Counted from the stretch's first letter, positions 17,014 through 26,398 are shown. The stretch: DNA of 45,025 nucleotides from an uncultured Bacilli bacterium (GCA_934168205.1 CAKPMX010000007.1:1-45025), one strand, 5' to 3'. Numbers and translations: made by a program. The notes: a model not told the origin generated them from the letters alone.

Positions 17014-19245
17014 CATAATTTTAACAGCTACATCTTTTGCTTCTTCCAAATCTTTAAAATGTTTATCTACATATTCCTTATCTTTATCTTTACTCTTTAA
17101 TTCATGTAAGAAACTTACATTTGCTAGTTTTGTAAATCCTAAGTATTTACAGTCACTCTTTAATGAATGTACTTCAATGGCATAATTCTCTAAGTCCCCT
17201 GACTCTTTATATTTCTTTATTCTTTCCCATCTACTATCTATTTCACTTAAAAAGTCTTTTAATGTAACTTCATACATATTCATATCTCCAAGTAATTCTA
17301 ATGCTTTATCTACATTTACACCATTACTTCTTAAATACTCTTCATGACTCTGTTCATCTTTTTCGATTTTCTCATTCTCTACTACTGTTACATTTGTAAC
17401 AGTTTCTTCTTTTTCAGCTAATACTTTATTTAAGACTTTTATTAAAGCTTCTTTTTCGATAGGTTTAGCTAAGTATTCATCAAATCCTAACTCTAAATAA
17501 TTCTCTCTCATTCCAGATATAGCGTTAGCCGTTAAAGCTACTACTGGCGTAATAAATCCAGGCATCTCTTTTAACTTAGCAAATGTTTCAGCTCCAGACA
17601 TCTTAGGCATCATATCATCCATAAATATTAAATCATACTTCTCGCCTGATGATATCTTATCCAAACATTCAAATCCAGAATTAACTGTAGTTATATTATT
17701 AGCGTTATATCTTTCTAATAACTTAGAAGCCACTTTTAGATTCAAGTTATTATCATCTACTATTAATATTTTAACATCAGTTAAATTAACATCTTTCTTT
17801 AATACTTTTACTTCTTTTTTAACTTCTGGCTCTACTTCTATTACCTCATTACTAATCTTTTGAGGTATCATAGCTGTAAACTTAGATCCAGATCCATAAA
17901 CTGTATGAACTACTATTTTACCGCCCATTAAGTCAACTAATTGTTTAGTAATCGCAAGTCCTAATCCAGTTCCTTCAATAGTAGTATTTTTATCTTCATC
18001 AAGTCTTTGAAACTTCGTAAATAATTGATCAACTGCCTCTTTCTTTATTCCTCTACCAGAGTCTTCAACAGATACAATTAATCTACACATATCATCAGTA
18101 TTAACACAAGTTATCTCATACCTAATAAAACCTTTATCAGTATATTTAACAGCATTAGATAACAAGTTAGTTATTATTTTCTTAACATTATTATAATCTC
18201 CATATAAGACTTTAGGAACATTAGGATCAATATAATAAGTAAACTTAATTCCTTTTTCTTTAGCTTTACCTTCTATTAAAGTAGTTAACTCTTCAAAAGT
18301 ACTTCTAGCGTCATATGAAGATAAATTTAATTCTAACTTACCAGATTCAATTTTAGAAATATCCAAAATACCATTAACTATTTCAAGTAATGTCTTAGAA
18401 GCATTAACAATATCTTTAGCGTTTTCTTTAGCTTCATCCAAAGTAGTAGCGTTATTAACACAGTCAGAAAAACCAACAATAGCGTTTAAAGGAGTTCTAA
18501 TTTCGTGAGACATACTAGATAAAAAGTCAGTCTTAGCATGATTAGCCCTATCAGCATCATCTTTAGCTTTCTGTAAAGCTTCAACCAGTTTCATATCTGG
18601 ATTTTCAATTGTGAAATACATTAAAAATACAACTAAAGTCTCAACAGGAGTTACAAGTAATAATCCAGGATAAGCCCTTTGAATAAAGGCTATAAGTAAA
18701 GAAACAACCAAGTAAAAAATGAAAGGAATATACTTTCTATTATGAATTTTATCATTACTTTTTATAATATTGTATATCCAAGAAATAGGACAACAAAAAC
18801 TAATAACATAAAGTACATTAGTACTAAAACCAGTTGCACTAGCACCATAAACACCAGTATGACATTTGATACTTCCAAATAAAATAACAATACAGACTAT
18901 AATAAATATAGCAAAATAATATTTTCGAATAGAATTCCACTTAGCTTTAATAACTTCCTGTGTTTTTGAAACAAATGATATATACAAAGTTAAAAGCAAC
19001 ATATAAAAACATAAAATAATTAAATATATTTTAATTACAAAATCACTTAGCATACCATAATAATTATAAGTAAAAAAAGTACATACAAATTCCATAATTA
19101 ATGATATAAAATTACAAATAATTAAATTTTTATATATTTTATTCTCATAATTATCAAGTCTACTCTTAGCAAAGTATACAATAATCAATAATACCGAAAA
19201 AAATAAAGCACACAACGGGAAAATCAAACCAATAGTCACACGCAT
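17002..19245 (-). CDS. Hybrid sensor histidine kinase / response regulator with C-terminal Hpt
   Basis: Domains in order are: about seven membrane segments in residues 1-215 (7TM sensor type); HisKA with the phospho-acceptor His in FLSSMSHEIRTPLNAIVGF (His near 248); HATPase_c with LLSNAVKYTDKG, DSGRGI and EGTGLGLAITKQLVDLMGG; a REC domain (ILIVDDNNLNLKVA, phospho-acceptor Asp in DLIFMDDMMPKMSG, LTANA and YLAKPI); and a C-terminal Hpt domain with AIEVHSLKSDCKYLG near 700. The whole His-Asp-His chain is in one protein. There is no output domain and no separate response regulator nearby, so its target is elsewhere. It is a monocistronic unit with a terminator at its 3' end. Confidence 0.93.
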   Translation of the reverse strand: MRVTIGLIFPLCALFFSVLLIIVYFAKSRLDNYENKIYKNLIICNFISLIMEFVCTFFTYNYYGMLSDFVIKIYLIILCFYMLLLTLYISFVSKTQEVIKAKWNSIRKYYFAIFIIVCIVILFGSIKCHTGVYGASATGFSTNVLYVISFCCPISWIYNIIKSNDKIHNRKYIPFIFYLVVSLLIAFIQRAYPGLLLVTPVETLVVFLMYFTIENPDMKLVEALQKAKDDADRANHAKTDFLSSMSHEIRTPLNAIVGFSDCVNNATTLDEAKENAKDIVNASKTLLEIVNGILDISKIESGKLELNLSSYDARSTFEELTTLIEGKAKEKGIKFTYYIDPNVPKVLYGDYNNVKKIITNLLSNAVKYTDKGFIRYEITCVNTDDMCRLIVSVEDSGRGIKKEAVDQLFTKFQRLDEDKNTTIEGTGLGLAITKQLVDLMGGKIVVHTVYGSGSKFTAMIPQKISNEVIEVEPEVKKEVKVLKKDVNLTDVKILIVDDNNLNLKVASKLLERYNANNITTVNSGFECLDKISSGEKYDLIFMDDMMPKMSGAETFAKLKEMPGFITPVVALTANAISGMRENYLELGFDEYLAKPIEKEALIKVLNKVLAEKEETVTNVTVVENEKIEKDEQSHEEYLRSNGVNVDKALELLGDMNMYEVTLKDFLSEIDSRWERIKKYKESGDLENYAIEVHSLKSDCKYLGFTKLANVSFLHELKSKDKDKEYVDKHFKDLEEAKDVAVKIMKGM

Positions 19246-19306
19246 CACCCTACACTATCAAAAATTATATCAAAAACAGTCTAAAAAGTCCAGATGCAGT
19301 AGCAAC

Positions 19307-19328
19307 GAAAAACATATAAAAAATATGT
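19307..19328 (-). terminator. Probable terminator of the AMP-dependent synthetase gene
   Basis: The stem ACATAT/ATATGT with a 5-nt loop is followed by four U residues on the minus strand. The stem is weak and A+T only. Confidence 0.5.
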
Positions 19329-19373
19329 CTCATCATTGAAACATATTTTTTAAATATTCAGCACAAAATAATT

Positions 19374-21356
19374 TTATTTTTGTAATGATAAAGATTTTGC
19401 TTTATCAGAGCTTAAATACTCAGTAGCAGGCACTAATCTAAGTGTTGTTAAATCCGGCTTAACGCAAAATTCGTCAATGCCAGCTTTCTCTAATGCACCT
19501 ACACTTCTCTTTCCACTTTTAGTTAATGGATATGGATTATCATGATCACACATTCTAAATAAAATCTTATCACTTAATTCATCTGGTAAAGCTTCTCTAC
19601 ATCTTCTTTCAGCATTAAATAATACAAATTCGTCAGGATAATCAAAATCAGGTTGTTTTTCAATATAAGCAACTAAACAGTCATGATTAGAATCAATTGG
19701 TTTAACAACCTCACAAGATAATATTGAACTGTTATCATCCATCATAGTATCGCCTACAAAAAACATTGGTATAACTGTTCCATCTTTTAATGGAACAACA
19801 TTAGAATATCTACCTTTCATAACAACATTTCCATTATCATTTATATAAGCCCAAACATCGCAATTACCCCATACTCTACCATAGGCATCTGTTAGATGAA
19901 AAGCCTCATTAGCTTTTGGATTATCAACATATCCTTTCATTGTACAAAAAGAATTAGCAACTAATTTACCATATTCATTATATCCACATTCAGTACCATC
20001 TTCTCTAAGAACCGCAATATCTGCAAGTTGGAAAGGAACCATACCAGTTTCTTTTCTTGAAAGTTTATCACGAGTAGATTTAAACAAAGTAAAGAATAAA
20101 CCACCATGTTCACAATTACCACCACCAACGGACAAAGTAATAGGACCAATAGGACGAGGAATTAAAGAACATCCAGAATTTAATTCTTTTAATTTTGAAT
20201 CAATATATTTTATTTCATTAGCTGAAGTGTCTTCGCCAACAGAAACAATATTTAAAATATAAGATAAATCTTTTCCAACTAATTTAGGATCATTTTTGAA
20301 TTTTTTAAATGTATTAATTAAAAAACTTCTAGTTGCAGGAACAAATCCTGGTTCATTAATAGCTAAACTATATCTAAAAAAGTCTTTATCATATATTGGC
20401 TCAAATGCCACAGTACATTTTTGACATAAAGTATCAGAAATTGAAGAAGCCAAATTAGTATTAGAATGAGTAGGAATATGAGCTAAACCACGCATATTAC
20501 GCATTGCTGGCATTCTAGATAAGTCAGGATCATGAAATCTAGCAATAGAAATATAAGGTCTACTACTATGTAAAATCTCCTTTGGCCAACCGATTTTAGT
20601 AGAACCTGAAGTATAAGTTATAGTAAATCCATCATCTATACCAACCTCTGGGAACTTACCAGTAAACTCTTTACCATAAGAACTAAATTGAGATAAAGTA
20701 ACAATTTTGTCATTTTGACTTTTAAACTTTGGAACCTTATTTTCAAATGTATAAAAATCTTTATCATATTCATAGTATGGATCTACACCATTTTCTAAAG
20801 AATCAGCTAAAGAAACTAAAATAATGTTATCAAAATTAGCCTCATCAACAACAGAAGCTATCTTCTCAAATTTATCATCAGTACCTATAAATACTTTTTT
20901 ACTATTTTTAGAAAATATTTGTTTAATAAATTCTTTATCAAAATCAGCACCCATGAAATTAACAATAGCTCCACACTTGTTAGCTGCTAACATTAAGGTT
21001 AACACTTCTGGAACATTGGACATACAGGCCATTATATTATCACCTTTAGTGATACCTTTTGCCATTAGTGCTTTTGCTAACATATCTGCTTCTTCGAACA
21101 CTTGAGTTCCAGTTTTTTCATTACCCCTGTAAAATGTCATAGGTTTATCCATTATGGACTCACGTCTCTTTTTTACCTCATCATACCATGACCAAGAACT
21201 TTTTTCATCTATCTCTCTTAATGCTTTAGATGTCCTTTTTCGACTCTTAACATGTTTTCTTTTGATAGACGGTAAATCCTTAGAAAGTTCAAAACTTTTG
21301 GCAGGATTTAAAACATACCCATGTTTTTTTCTAAATTCTTCATAATTAATATCCAT
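19374..21356 (-). CDS. AMP-dependent synthetase/ligase (acyl-CoA synthetase-like)
   Basis: This is an ANL-superfamily adenylating enzyme of 660 residues. The P-loop FTITYTSGSTKIGWPKEILH lies near 245-265. PRPIGPITLSVGG near 400, the GNCDVWAYINDNGNVVMKGR block with the hinge Asp/Arg near 500, and the C-terminal Lys region PYPLTKSGKRSVGALEKAG near 625 complete it. It activates a carboxylate as acyl-AMP, then most likely forms a CoA thioester; the substrate is not evident. The N-terminal 70 residues are very basic (KRKHVKSRKRTSKALREI). The ATG at 21356 has AAGGGGAG 9 nt upstream. No fatty-acid or polyketide genes are adjacent, so its role is not fixed by context. Confidence 0.85.
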   Translation of the reverse strand: MDINYEEFRKKHGYVLNPAKSFELSKDLPSIKRKHVKSRKRTSKALREIDEKSSWSWYDEVKKRRESIMDKPMTFYRGNEKTGTQVFEEADMLAKALMAKGITKGDNIMACMSNVPEVLTLMLAANKCGAIVNFMGADFDKEFIKQIFSKNSKKVFIGTDDKFEKIASVVDEANFDNIILVSLADSLENGVDPYYEYDKDFYTFENKVPKFKSQNDKIVTLSQFSSYGKEFTGKFPEVGIDDGFTITYTSGSTKIGWPKEILHSSRPYISIARFHDPDLSRMPAMRNMRGLAHIPTHSNTNLASSISDTLCQKCTVAFEPIYDKDFFRYSLAINEPGFVPATRSFLINTFKKFKNDPKLVGKDLSYILNIVSVGEDTSANEIKYIDSKLKELNSGCSLIPRPIGPITLSVGGGNCEHGGLFFTLFKSTRDKLSRKETGMVPFQLADIAVLREDGTECGYNEYGKLVANSFCTMKGYVDNPKANEAFHLTDAYGRVWGNCDVWAYINDNGNVVMKGRYSNVVPLKDGTVIPMFFVGDTMMDDNSSILSCEVVKPIDSNHDCLVAYIEKQPDFDYPDEFVLFNAERRCREALPDELSDKILFRMCDHDNPYPLTKSGKRSVGALEKAGIDEFCVKPDLTTLRLVPATEYLSSDKAKSLSLQK

Positions 21357-21475
21357 ATAAAACAACTCCCCTTAAGTAGTGCATATTATACCATAAAAAG
21401 CCAAATACTTCAATGTAAACTAGTAAAACACATTAAAAAATAGCTTAATTTTACCAATTTTTATGTTTTTTCTAA

Positions 21476-22210
21476 CTAAATAACCTCTATTTTATCATTT
21501 TTACAGTCAATAAAAATCCTTACTAAAAGAACAATACTACCAATATCTAAAATAAGCCAGACTATACTTATACAACCAAAACATCTAGAACAATAAGCAT
21601 TTTTACTATTTTTTCTATCATTAATATTATTATCTTTAATTTCTATCATTCCATCATTTAATGGAATTTCTAAAGACGAAAGTTCTAATTTCTCACCAAA
21701 TGAATCAACATATAAAGTAATTTTCAATAAAACATTAGACGCAGTTGGAAAATTACTTTTAATTGTCTTTCCATAACCATAATACTGTTCATAATTAATC
21801 TCTATATTCTTAGAAAAATCAATTTTAAATCCAGTATCTTTAACGTCTATCTCATCAGTAATTCTTGTAGAACTATTATTAAGTATCTTACCTTGACTAT
21901 CAGTTGTAACAATATTAGCCTTTAAAAAGTATTTAGAAGAATACCTAACATATTTATTAAAACTAACCTCATAATTAAATTTAGCTTTTATTTTATCTAT
22001 CATATTAAAGTTATATTGTTTTTTATCATTACCATCAAAAAAAGTACTATTTTTTAAATACACTTTATATGAAACATTACTATTTTCTAATAACTCTACA
22101 TTCTTAATCTTAAAACTAAAATAATTTTTAACTATAAGTCCCGTAAAAACAACTATAAAAATACTTAACAAATAAATCTGTACTTTCCTATTTAGTTTAT
22201 ATCGTCGCAT
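21476..22210 (-). CDS. Membrane protein with large extracytoplasmic domain, unknown (DUF5305-like layout)
   Basis: There is one membrane segment near residues 11-28 (IYLLSIFIVVFTGLIVKN) and a second at 215-235 (SIVWLILDIGSIVLLVRI), preceded by a CSRC cysteine pair. The 180-residue region between is strand-rich and likely extracytoplasmic, opening with SYKVYLKNSTFFDGNDK. In layout it recalls DUF5305-type proteins of Gram-positives, but I am not certain. ATG at 22210 has AAAGGG 9 nt upstream. It is the gene after the 150-residue hypothetical, with a terminator between. Confidence 0.55.
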   Translation of the reverse strand: MRRYKLNRKVQIYLLSIFIVVFTGLIVKNYFSFKIKNVELLENSNVSYKVYLKNSTFFDGNDKKQYNFNMIDKIKAKFNYEVSFNKYVRYSSKYFLKANIVTTDSQGKILNNSSTRITDEIDVKDTGFKIDFSKNIEINYEQYYGYGKTIKSNFPTASNVLLKITLYVDSFGEKLELSSLEIPLNDGMIEIKDNNINDRKNSKNAYCSRCFGCISIVWLILDIGSIVLLVRIFIDCKNDKIEVI

Positions 22211-22231
22211 CAGCAATAGCCCTTTCTAAAT

Positions 22232-22260
22232 AAAAAGAAGTAATATTACAAAAACTTCTT
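22232..22260 (-). terminator. Intrinsic terminator downstream of the 150-aa hypothetical
   Basis: The stem AAGAAGT/ACTTCTT with a 12-nt loop is followed by a U run on the minus strand. Confidence 0.75.
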
Positions 22261-22265
22261 ATATA

Positions 22266-22718
22266 TTATTTACCTTTTCCCATTTCATTCATACTTAACA
22301 AATTATTTTGTAATTCAGCAAATTCAAGTTTAGCCTGTTTTTGTAAGGCACTCAACTGTTTAGCCATTATTTCTAACTCTTTTTGTTCTAAAAATCTGCG
22401 ATACTTATTTTTTACTTCCATTCTAAACTTTTCTATCTTATCAAGAGCTAGTCTAAAAGTATCACCTGAATCATCATCACTTATCAGTAAATCTGTTAAA
22501 GTTTTAATTAATTTTTTATATTTCGTAGATACAAATTTACGCACTATAGGTTTTGCTAGTTCAATATCAACAACATTAATATACGTAATCTTTTGATTAC
22601 AAATATTAAATCCATTTCTAGAAGAAGGCATCAAAAATCCATCTAAATTACACAAACTTTCAAAATCCTTAAACTTCCATTTCTTTTTAACTACTTTTTT
22701 TCTACTAATAGAATACAT
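22266..22718 (-). CDS. Hypothetical protein with C-terminal coiled coil (150 aa)
   Basis: The basic N-terminus (SRKKVVKKKWKFKD) is followed by a helical body and a Lys/Glu/Gln-rich C-terminal helix, FLEQKELEIMAKQLSALQKQ, with heptad-like Leu/Ala spacing. It has no membrane segment or catalytic motif. I do not know the family. It starts 10 nt after trmD and ends at a terminator, so it is the last gene of the transcription unit that begins with the YgjP-like and ysgA-like genes and includes rimM and trmD. Confidence 0.6.
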   Translation of the reverse strand: MYSISRKKVVKKKWKFKDFESLCNLDGFLMPSSRNGFNICNQKITYINVVDIELAKPIVRKFVSTKYKKLIKTLTDLLISDDDSGDTFRLALDKIEKFRMEVKNKYRRFLEQKELEIMAKQLSALQKQAKLEFAELQNNLLSMNEMGKGK

Positions 22719-22728
22719 AAAACTTCAC

Positions 22729-23394
22729 CTACTTATTCAATAAATCAGGTCTTCTTTCAAGTGTCCTTTTCAAACTTTCTTGCTCTCTATACTCTTTTAT
22801 CTTTTTATGATCCCCTGATAGTAACACTTCAGGAACTTCCATACCATTATATATTCTTGGCTTCGTATATGTAGGATAATCAAGTAAATTATCATTAAAT
22901 GAATCATTAATATGAGACTCTTCTGTAATAACACCTGGAATTAATCTCGCAATAGAATCAACTAAAACCATTGAAGCTATTTCGCCACCTGTTAAAACAT
23001 AATCACCTATACTAATTTCTAAATCACATATACTTCTAATTCTTTCATCAAAGCCTTCATAATGACCCGAAATAATTATTAAATGTTTTTCTTTTGACAA
23101 ATCATATGCCTGTTTTTGTTTATACAAAACTCCATCAGGAGTAAGTAAAATAACTTTTGCATCATCTGTTTTTAAGACTTTAACACAGTCAAATATTGGC
23201 TGGCAAGTAAGTACCATACCTGCTCCACCACCGTAAGGAGTATCATCAACTTTTTTATGAGGATCATCAGTATAATCTCTAAAGTTAACAATATTAATTT
23301 CAAGTTTTCCTAATTCTTGAGCTCTTTTAACAATAGACTCTTCAAATACATTCTTAAACATATCTGGAAACAATGTAAGAATATCAATTCTCAT
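22729..23394 (-). CDS. trmD: tRNA (guanine(37)-N1)-methyltransferase
   Basis: TrmD methylates G37 next to the anticodon and prevents +1 frameshifting. Conserved blocks are MRIDILTLFPDMF, FRDYTDDPHKKVDDTPYGGG, the SAM knot ISGHYEGFDERIRSICDLEI and SIGDYVLTGGEIASMVLVDS, and DYPTYTKPRIYNGMEVPEVL with LLSGDHKKI. The length of 221 is normal. It follows rimM by 15 nt, the usual pairing. Confidence 0.97.
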   Translation of the reverse strand: MRIDILTLFPDMFKNVFEESIVKRAQELGKLEINIVNFRDYTDDPHKKVDDTPYGGGAGMVLTCQPIFDCVKVLKTDDAKVILLTPDGVLYKQKQAYDLSKEKHLIIISGHYEGFDERIRSICDLEISIGDYVLTGGEIASMVLVDSIARLIPGVITEESHINDSFNDNLLDYPTYTKPRIYNGMEVPEVLLSGDHKKIKEYREQESLKRTLERRPDLLNK

Positions 23395-23409
23395 AAAAAA
23401 CCTCCTTTA

Positions 23410-23886
23410 CTAATCTAATATATCTACATAAATACATTTATTACTCTTATCAATAGATTTTAACATAGGTGAATAAACTGGTATTAAATATTCTTTATCA
23501 AACATAACTCTAATAATTTTATTGGTAGGAGAAGCTAAAAAGACTTCCACTACTTTTCCAACTCTTCCATCTTTATCAATAACTTTAAATTCAAGTAAAT
23601 CTTCATCTAATACTTCTTCATTACTCAAATTTAACTTTTCTTTATCAAAATAAACTTTATTTCTAACTAAAAATAAAACTTCATTAATATCATTATAATC
23701 ATTTAAAGTAACCATGTCAAAATTCTTATGTTTTCTATAACTTCTTATTACATAATCTTTATCATTAATAATCAAACTATTACCAACAACAAACACTTTA
23801 TCTTTAAATTGAAAATCACTAATTATTCTAATTTCCCCTTTAATACCATGAGTACCAACTACTTTACCAACATAAACCTTCTGCAT
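23410..23886 (-). CDS. rimM: Ribosome maturation factor RimM
   Basis: RimM binds S19 and helps assemble the 30S head. The protein opens QKVYVGKVVGTHGIKGEIRI, the RimM N-terminal barrel, and its PRC-barrel half includes LLEFKVIDKDGRVGKVVEVF and YLIPVYSPMLKSIDKSNKCI near the end. The length of 158 is at the short end of normal. It lies 2 nt after the ysgA-like gene and upstream of trmD. Confidence 0.93.
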   Translation of the reverse strand: MQKVYVGKVVGTHGIKGEIRIISDFQFKDKVFVVGNSLIINDKDYVIRSYRKHKNFDMVTLNDYNDINEVLFLVRNKVYFDKEKLNLSNEEVLDEDLLEFKVIDKDGRVGKVVEVFLASPTNKIIRVMFDKEYLIPVYSPMLKSIDKSNKCIYVDILD

Positions 23887-23888
23887 AA

Positions 23889-24626
23889 TTAATTCCCCAA
23901 CTCATACAATAAAATACTAGTCGCAACCGCAACATTAAGACTTTCAACTCTTATATTAGTAGGAATACAAAGGTTCTTACTACAAAGATCTAAAACACGT
24001 CTACTCACACCATTTCCTTCATTACCTACAATTAAAACAAACTTTTTCTTTTCAGCTTTAGTAAGTTTTCTAGGATCAAATCCACCATCAACTTTAGTAC
24101 CATAAATTGGAATACCTAAAGGAGCAATAGTACTAAGCCAATTAACAACATCCCTTGAAATTATATTCATATGAAATAACATACCTTGTGTTGCTCTTAA
24201 AACTTTTGGATTATATAAATCAACTGTATTTTCAGATAAAATAATTGTTGAAACATTAAAAGCTAAAGCACTTCTAATAATAGTCCCTAAATTACCAGGA
24301 TCTTGAACATTATCTAAAACTAAAATTCTTTCACCTATAACATCATCATTATCTATCTTTCTACATAGTCCTAACACAGTACTTGGTGTATCCATTGTTG
24401 AAACTTTACTCATTACTTCTTTAGAAAAATAACAAAATGGTGAAGGAAAAGGTAAATCTTGATGCTCTTCCAAAATAAGTTCTTCTAAAATACCAGCTCT
24501 AAAAGCCTCTAATGCTAAATGAGCCCCTTCAACTACAAATAACTTATATTCATCACGATATTTCTTTTTTTGTAACTTCTTACATAACTTAACTTTTTCA
24601 TTATCTAAACTAGTAATTACATTCAA
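23889..24626 (-). CDS. ysgA: TrmH/SpoU-family RNA 2'-O-methyltransferase (YsgA-like)
   Basis: This is a SPOUT RNA methyltransferase. An N-terminal substrate-binding part (YKLFVVEGAHLALEAFRAGI) is followed by the knotted domain with ILVLDNVQDPGNLGTIIRSA near 105, FVLIVGNEGNGVSRRVLDLC near 195 and IPTNIRVESLNVAVATSILL near 220. These enzymes methylate ribose 2'-OH in rRNA or tRNA using SAM. In Bacillus subtilis ysgA sits beside sspI; here sspI is one gene away, which supports the assignment. It overlaps the YgjP-like gene by 4 nt. Confidence 0.88.
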   Translation of the reverse strand: MNVITSLDNEKVKLCKKLQKKKYRDEYKLFVVEGAHLALEAFRAGILEELILEEHQDLPFPSPFCYFSKEVMSKVSTMDTPSTVLGLCRKIDNDDVIGERILVLDNVQDPGNLGTIIRSALAFNVSTIILSENTVDLYNPKVLRATQGMLFHMNIISRDVVNWLSTIAPLGIPIYGTKVDGGFDPRKLTKAEKKKFVLIVGNEGNGVSRRVLDLCSKNLCIPTNIRVESLNVAVATSILLYELGN

Positions 24627-25261
24627 AATTCCTTCATCTCCCTACGATATTTTTTATAATCAGGCATATTTTCTTCTACTAATGCCCAAAATCTTTCCGA
24701 ATGGTCAGCATGAATTAAATGTGATAATTCATGAACAATAACATAATCTAAATATTTAGTATCTCTTTTTATTAGTTCCAAATTAAGTGTAATTGTTTTT
24801 AAACTAATATTACAAACACCCCAACGACTAGTCATCTTTCTTATCTTTAATTTTGGATAACAAATACGTTTTGAAAATTTATTATACTGTTCATCTAAAT
24901 GTTCTAAAAATATACCTTTAGCTTGTTTCTTATACCATTTATCAATATCAAAATCTTTACCTAAAAAAACTTTAGTATCTCCAAAAGATATAGAATTAGA
25001 ATCTACATATACAATATCATATTTTTTACCTAAATATAAAAATCCTTGATTATTTTCCTTCTTCTTCTCCTGTACTTCTATCATTCTAACTAACTTATCA
25101 TAATTTTCTTCTATTAAATTTGTAATAGCTTTAGTAGTAGTGAATCTATTAGTAGTAACAAAAACAGTTAAATTAGGTTTTACTCTTATATAAGTATTTC
25201 TCGTTGTAGACTTTCTTTCAATAACAATATCATATGTTTTATCATTAACAGTCAATTTCAT
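24623..25261 (-). CDS. YgjP-like zinc metallopeptidase domain protein
   Basis: This is a member of the YgjP/DUF45 gluzincin family. The HExxH motif lies in YVIVHELSHLIHADHSERFW near 173-192, with the third ligand in the same HxxxF block, preceded by MTSRWGVCNISLKTITLNLE near 143. The N-terminal domain (IVIERKSTTRNTYIRVKPNL) is a typical beta-rich start. The family is thought to be a peptidase, but substrates are unknown. The start overlaps the intergenic region that holds the divergent sspI promoter. It is first in the unit leading to trmD. Confidence 0.87.
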   Translation of the reverse strand: MKLTVNDKTYDIVIERKSTTRNTYIRVKPNLTVFVTTNRFTTTKAITNLIEENYDKLVRMIEVQEKKKENNQGFLYLGKKYDIVYVDSNSISFGDTKVFLGKDFDIDKWYKKQAKGIFLEHLDEQYNKFSKRICYPKLKIRKMTSRWGVCNISLKTITLNLELIKRDTKYLDYVIVHELSHLIHADHSERFWALVEENMPDYKKYRREMKEF

Positions 25262-25317
25262 TGTATCACCAAATATATTTTACTATATAAATTAAAAAAA
25301 ATAAAGTTAAGATAACC

Positions 25318-25347
25318 GTATAAAAATATCAATATTGCCTCATTATA
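25318..25347 (+). promoter_or_regulatory. Sigma-G-type (forespore) promoter of sspI
   Basis: GTATA (25318-25322) and CATTATA (25341-25347) are separated by exactly 18 nt. They fit the GnATR-N18-CATnMTA pattern known for sigma-G promoters of Bacillus spore-protein genes. The pattern match is seen directly; forespore expression is inferred from it and from the gene's identity. Confidence 0.7.
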
Positions 25348-25365
25348 TATATGAGGAGGAAAGAT

Positions 25366-25593
25366 ATGGATATGAGTATCAGAGAACACATAATTAATAA
25401 TTTTAAAGGTGATGATTATAATACACTTCGTCAAGCCATAGATGAATCAGTTACATCACAAGATGAAGTAACTTTACCAGGACTTGGTGTATTTTTAAGT
25501 ATCATCTGGGAAAACGCCGATCAAGAATTAAAAAATGAACTTATTGAAATAATTAAAAAACGTGTTGAAAAAGGATTAGCTACTAATGAGTAG
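25366..25593 (+). CDS. sspI: Small acid-soluble spore protein SspI
   Basis: The 75-residue product aligns with SspI of Bacillus through VTLPGLGVFLSIIWENADQE and a C-terminal helix (ELIEIIKKRVEKGL). SspI is a minor spore-core protein made in the forespore. ATG at 25366 is chosen because the frame's upstream ATG (25351) is part of the AGGAGG ribosome binding site itself. It is one of very few plus-strand genes in the window and is divergent from the YgjP-like gene. It ends in TAG, confirming TAG as a stop in this genome. Confidence 0.9.
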   Translation: MDMSIREHIINNFKGDDYNTLRQAIDESVTSQDEVTLPGLGVFLSIIWENADQELKNELIEIIKKRVEKGLATNE

Positions 25594-25608
25594 TTAATTT
25601 TTTTTAAA

Positions 25609-25632
25609 GAAAAAACTTACTAAACAGTAAGT
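25609..25632 (-). terminator. Intrinsic terminator of frr
   Basis: The stem ACTTACT/AGTAAGT with a 4-nt loop holding the frr stop codon is followed by UUUUUUC on the minus strand. It may also slow transcription coming from sspI. Confidence 0.75.
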
Positions 25633-26168
25633 AATTCTTCTTCTTTTTCTTTTAATTTTGCTTCTACTTTTTTATTATACTCATTAACTATATCTTGAAT
25701 ATCTTTTTCTAAACCTTTTTCTTCATCTTCTGAAACTTCTAATTTAGAAACATCTTCTAATCCTTCACGTCTAATATTTCTAATCGCAACTTTAGCTTCT
25801 TCCGCTAAAGCTTTAACTTGTTTTACTAATTCTCTTCTTCTCTCTTCTGTAAGTTCTGGAATAATAATTCTAATTGTTTCTCCATCATTACCAGGATTAT
25901 AACCTAAATTAGAAGCTAAAATAGCTTTCTCTATATCTTTTAAGCATCCTCTATCAAATGGCTTAATTAATAATTGTCTAGCTTCTGGAACAGATATAGT
26001 TGCTAGTTGTTTTAAAGGTGTCATACTACCATAATACTCAACCATAATACCATCCAAACTAGAAGGATTAGCTCTTCCTGCTCTAACAGTAGTAAAACGT
26101 TTTTCTAAAGTAGCAATTGCCTTATCCATTTTCTCATTTAATTCTAAGATAATCATTTCGCTATCCAT
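25620..26168 (-). CDS. frr: Ribosome recycling factor
   Basis: RRF splits post-termination ribosomes with EF-G. The blocks TVRAGRANPSSLDGIMVEYYG, TPLKQLATISVPEARQLLIK and NDGETIRIIIPELTEERRRE, then VRNIRREGLED-type sequence (AIRNIRREGLEDVSKLEVSE) are canonical, with a length of 182 instead of the usual 185. In most Bacillota frr follows rpsB-tsf-pyrH. Here pyrH is absent from the position and two unknown envelope-protein genes plus a candidate toxin-antitoxin locus lie between tsf and frr. AAGGAGAG lies upstream of the ATG. Confidence 0.97.
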   Translation of the reverse strand: MDSEMIILELNEKMDKAIATLEKRFTTVRAGRANPSSLDGIMVEYYGSMTPLKQLATISVPEARQLLIKPFDRGCLKDIEKAILASNLGYNPGNDGETIRIIIPELTEERRRELVKQVKALAEEAKVAIRNIRREGLEDVSKLEVSEDEEKGLEKDIQDIVNEYNKKVEAKLKEKEEELLTV

Positions 26169-26277
26169 TATATTTCATCTCTCCTTAATACTTATATTAT
26201 ATAATAATTAGAACAAAAGACAAATAGAATTTGTCACTTTGATCGTTACCAATCAAAATTCCTACTTTTAAGACTAA

Positions 26278-26289
26278 AGTACATGTACT
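26278..26289. repeat. 12-bp perfect palindrome AGTACATGTACT
   Basis: A perfect dyad sits in the non-coding stretch upstream of frr. It could be a dimeric-regulator site; chance occurrence cannot be excluded. Another dyad (TTTGAT...ATCAAA, about 26238-26257) lies just before it. Confidence 0.3.
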
Positions 26290-26398
26290 AATTTGTTCAT
26301 CAATATTATATAATTTTTTTATTATTTTGACAATGTATTTAACATGATATTCATATTACATTTTTTAGGATATTATAATTATTTTCGTATAATTTAAT

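Noticed and set aside
19961..21345. Short ORFs on both strands inside the AMP-dependent synthetase gene
   Set aside because: Alternative-frame shadows of a well-supported 660-residue protein.
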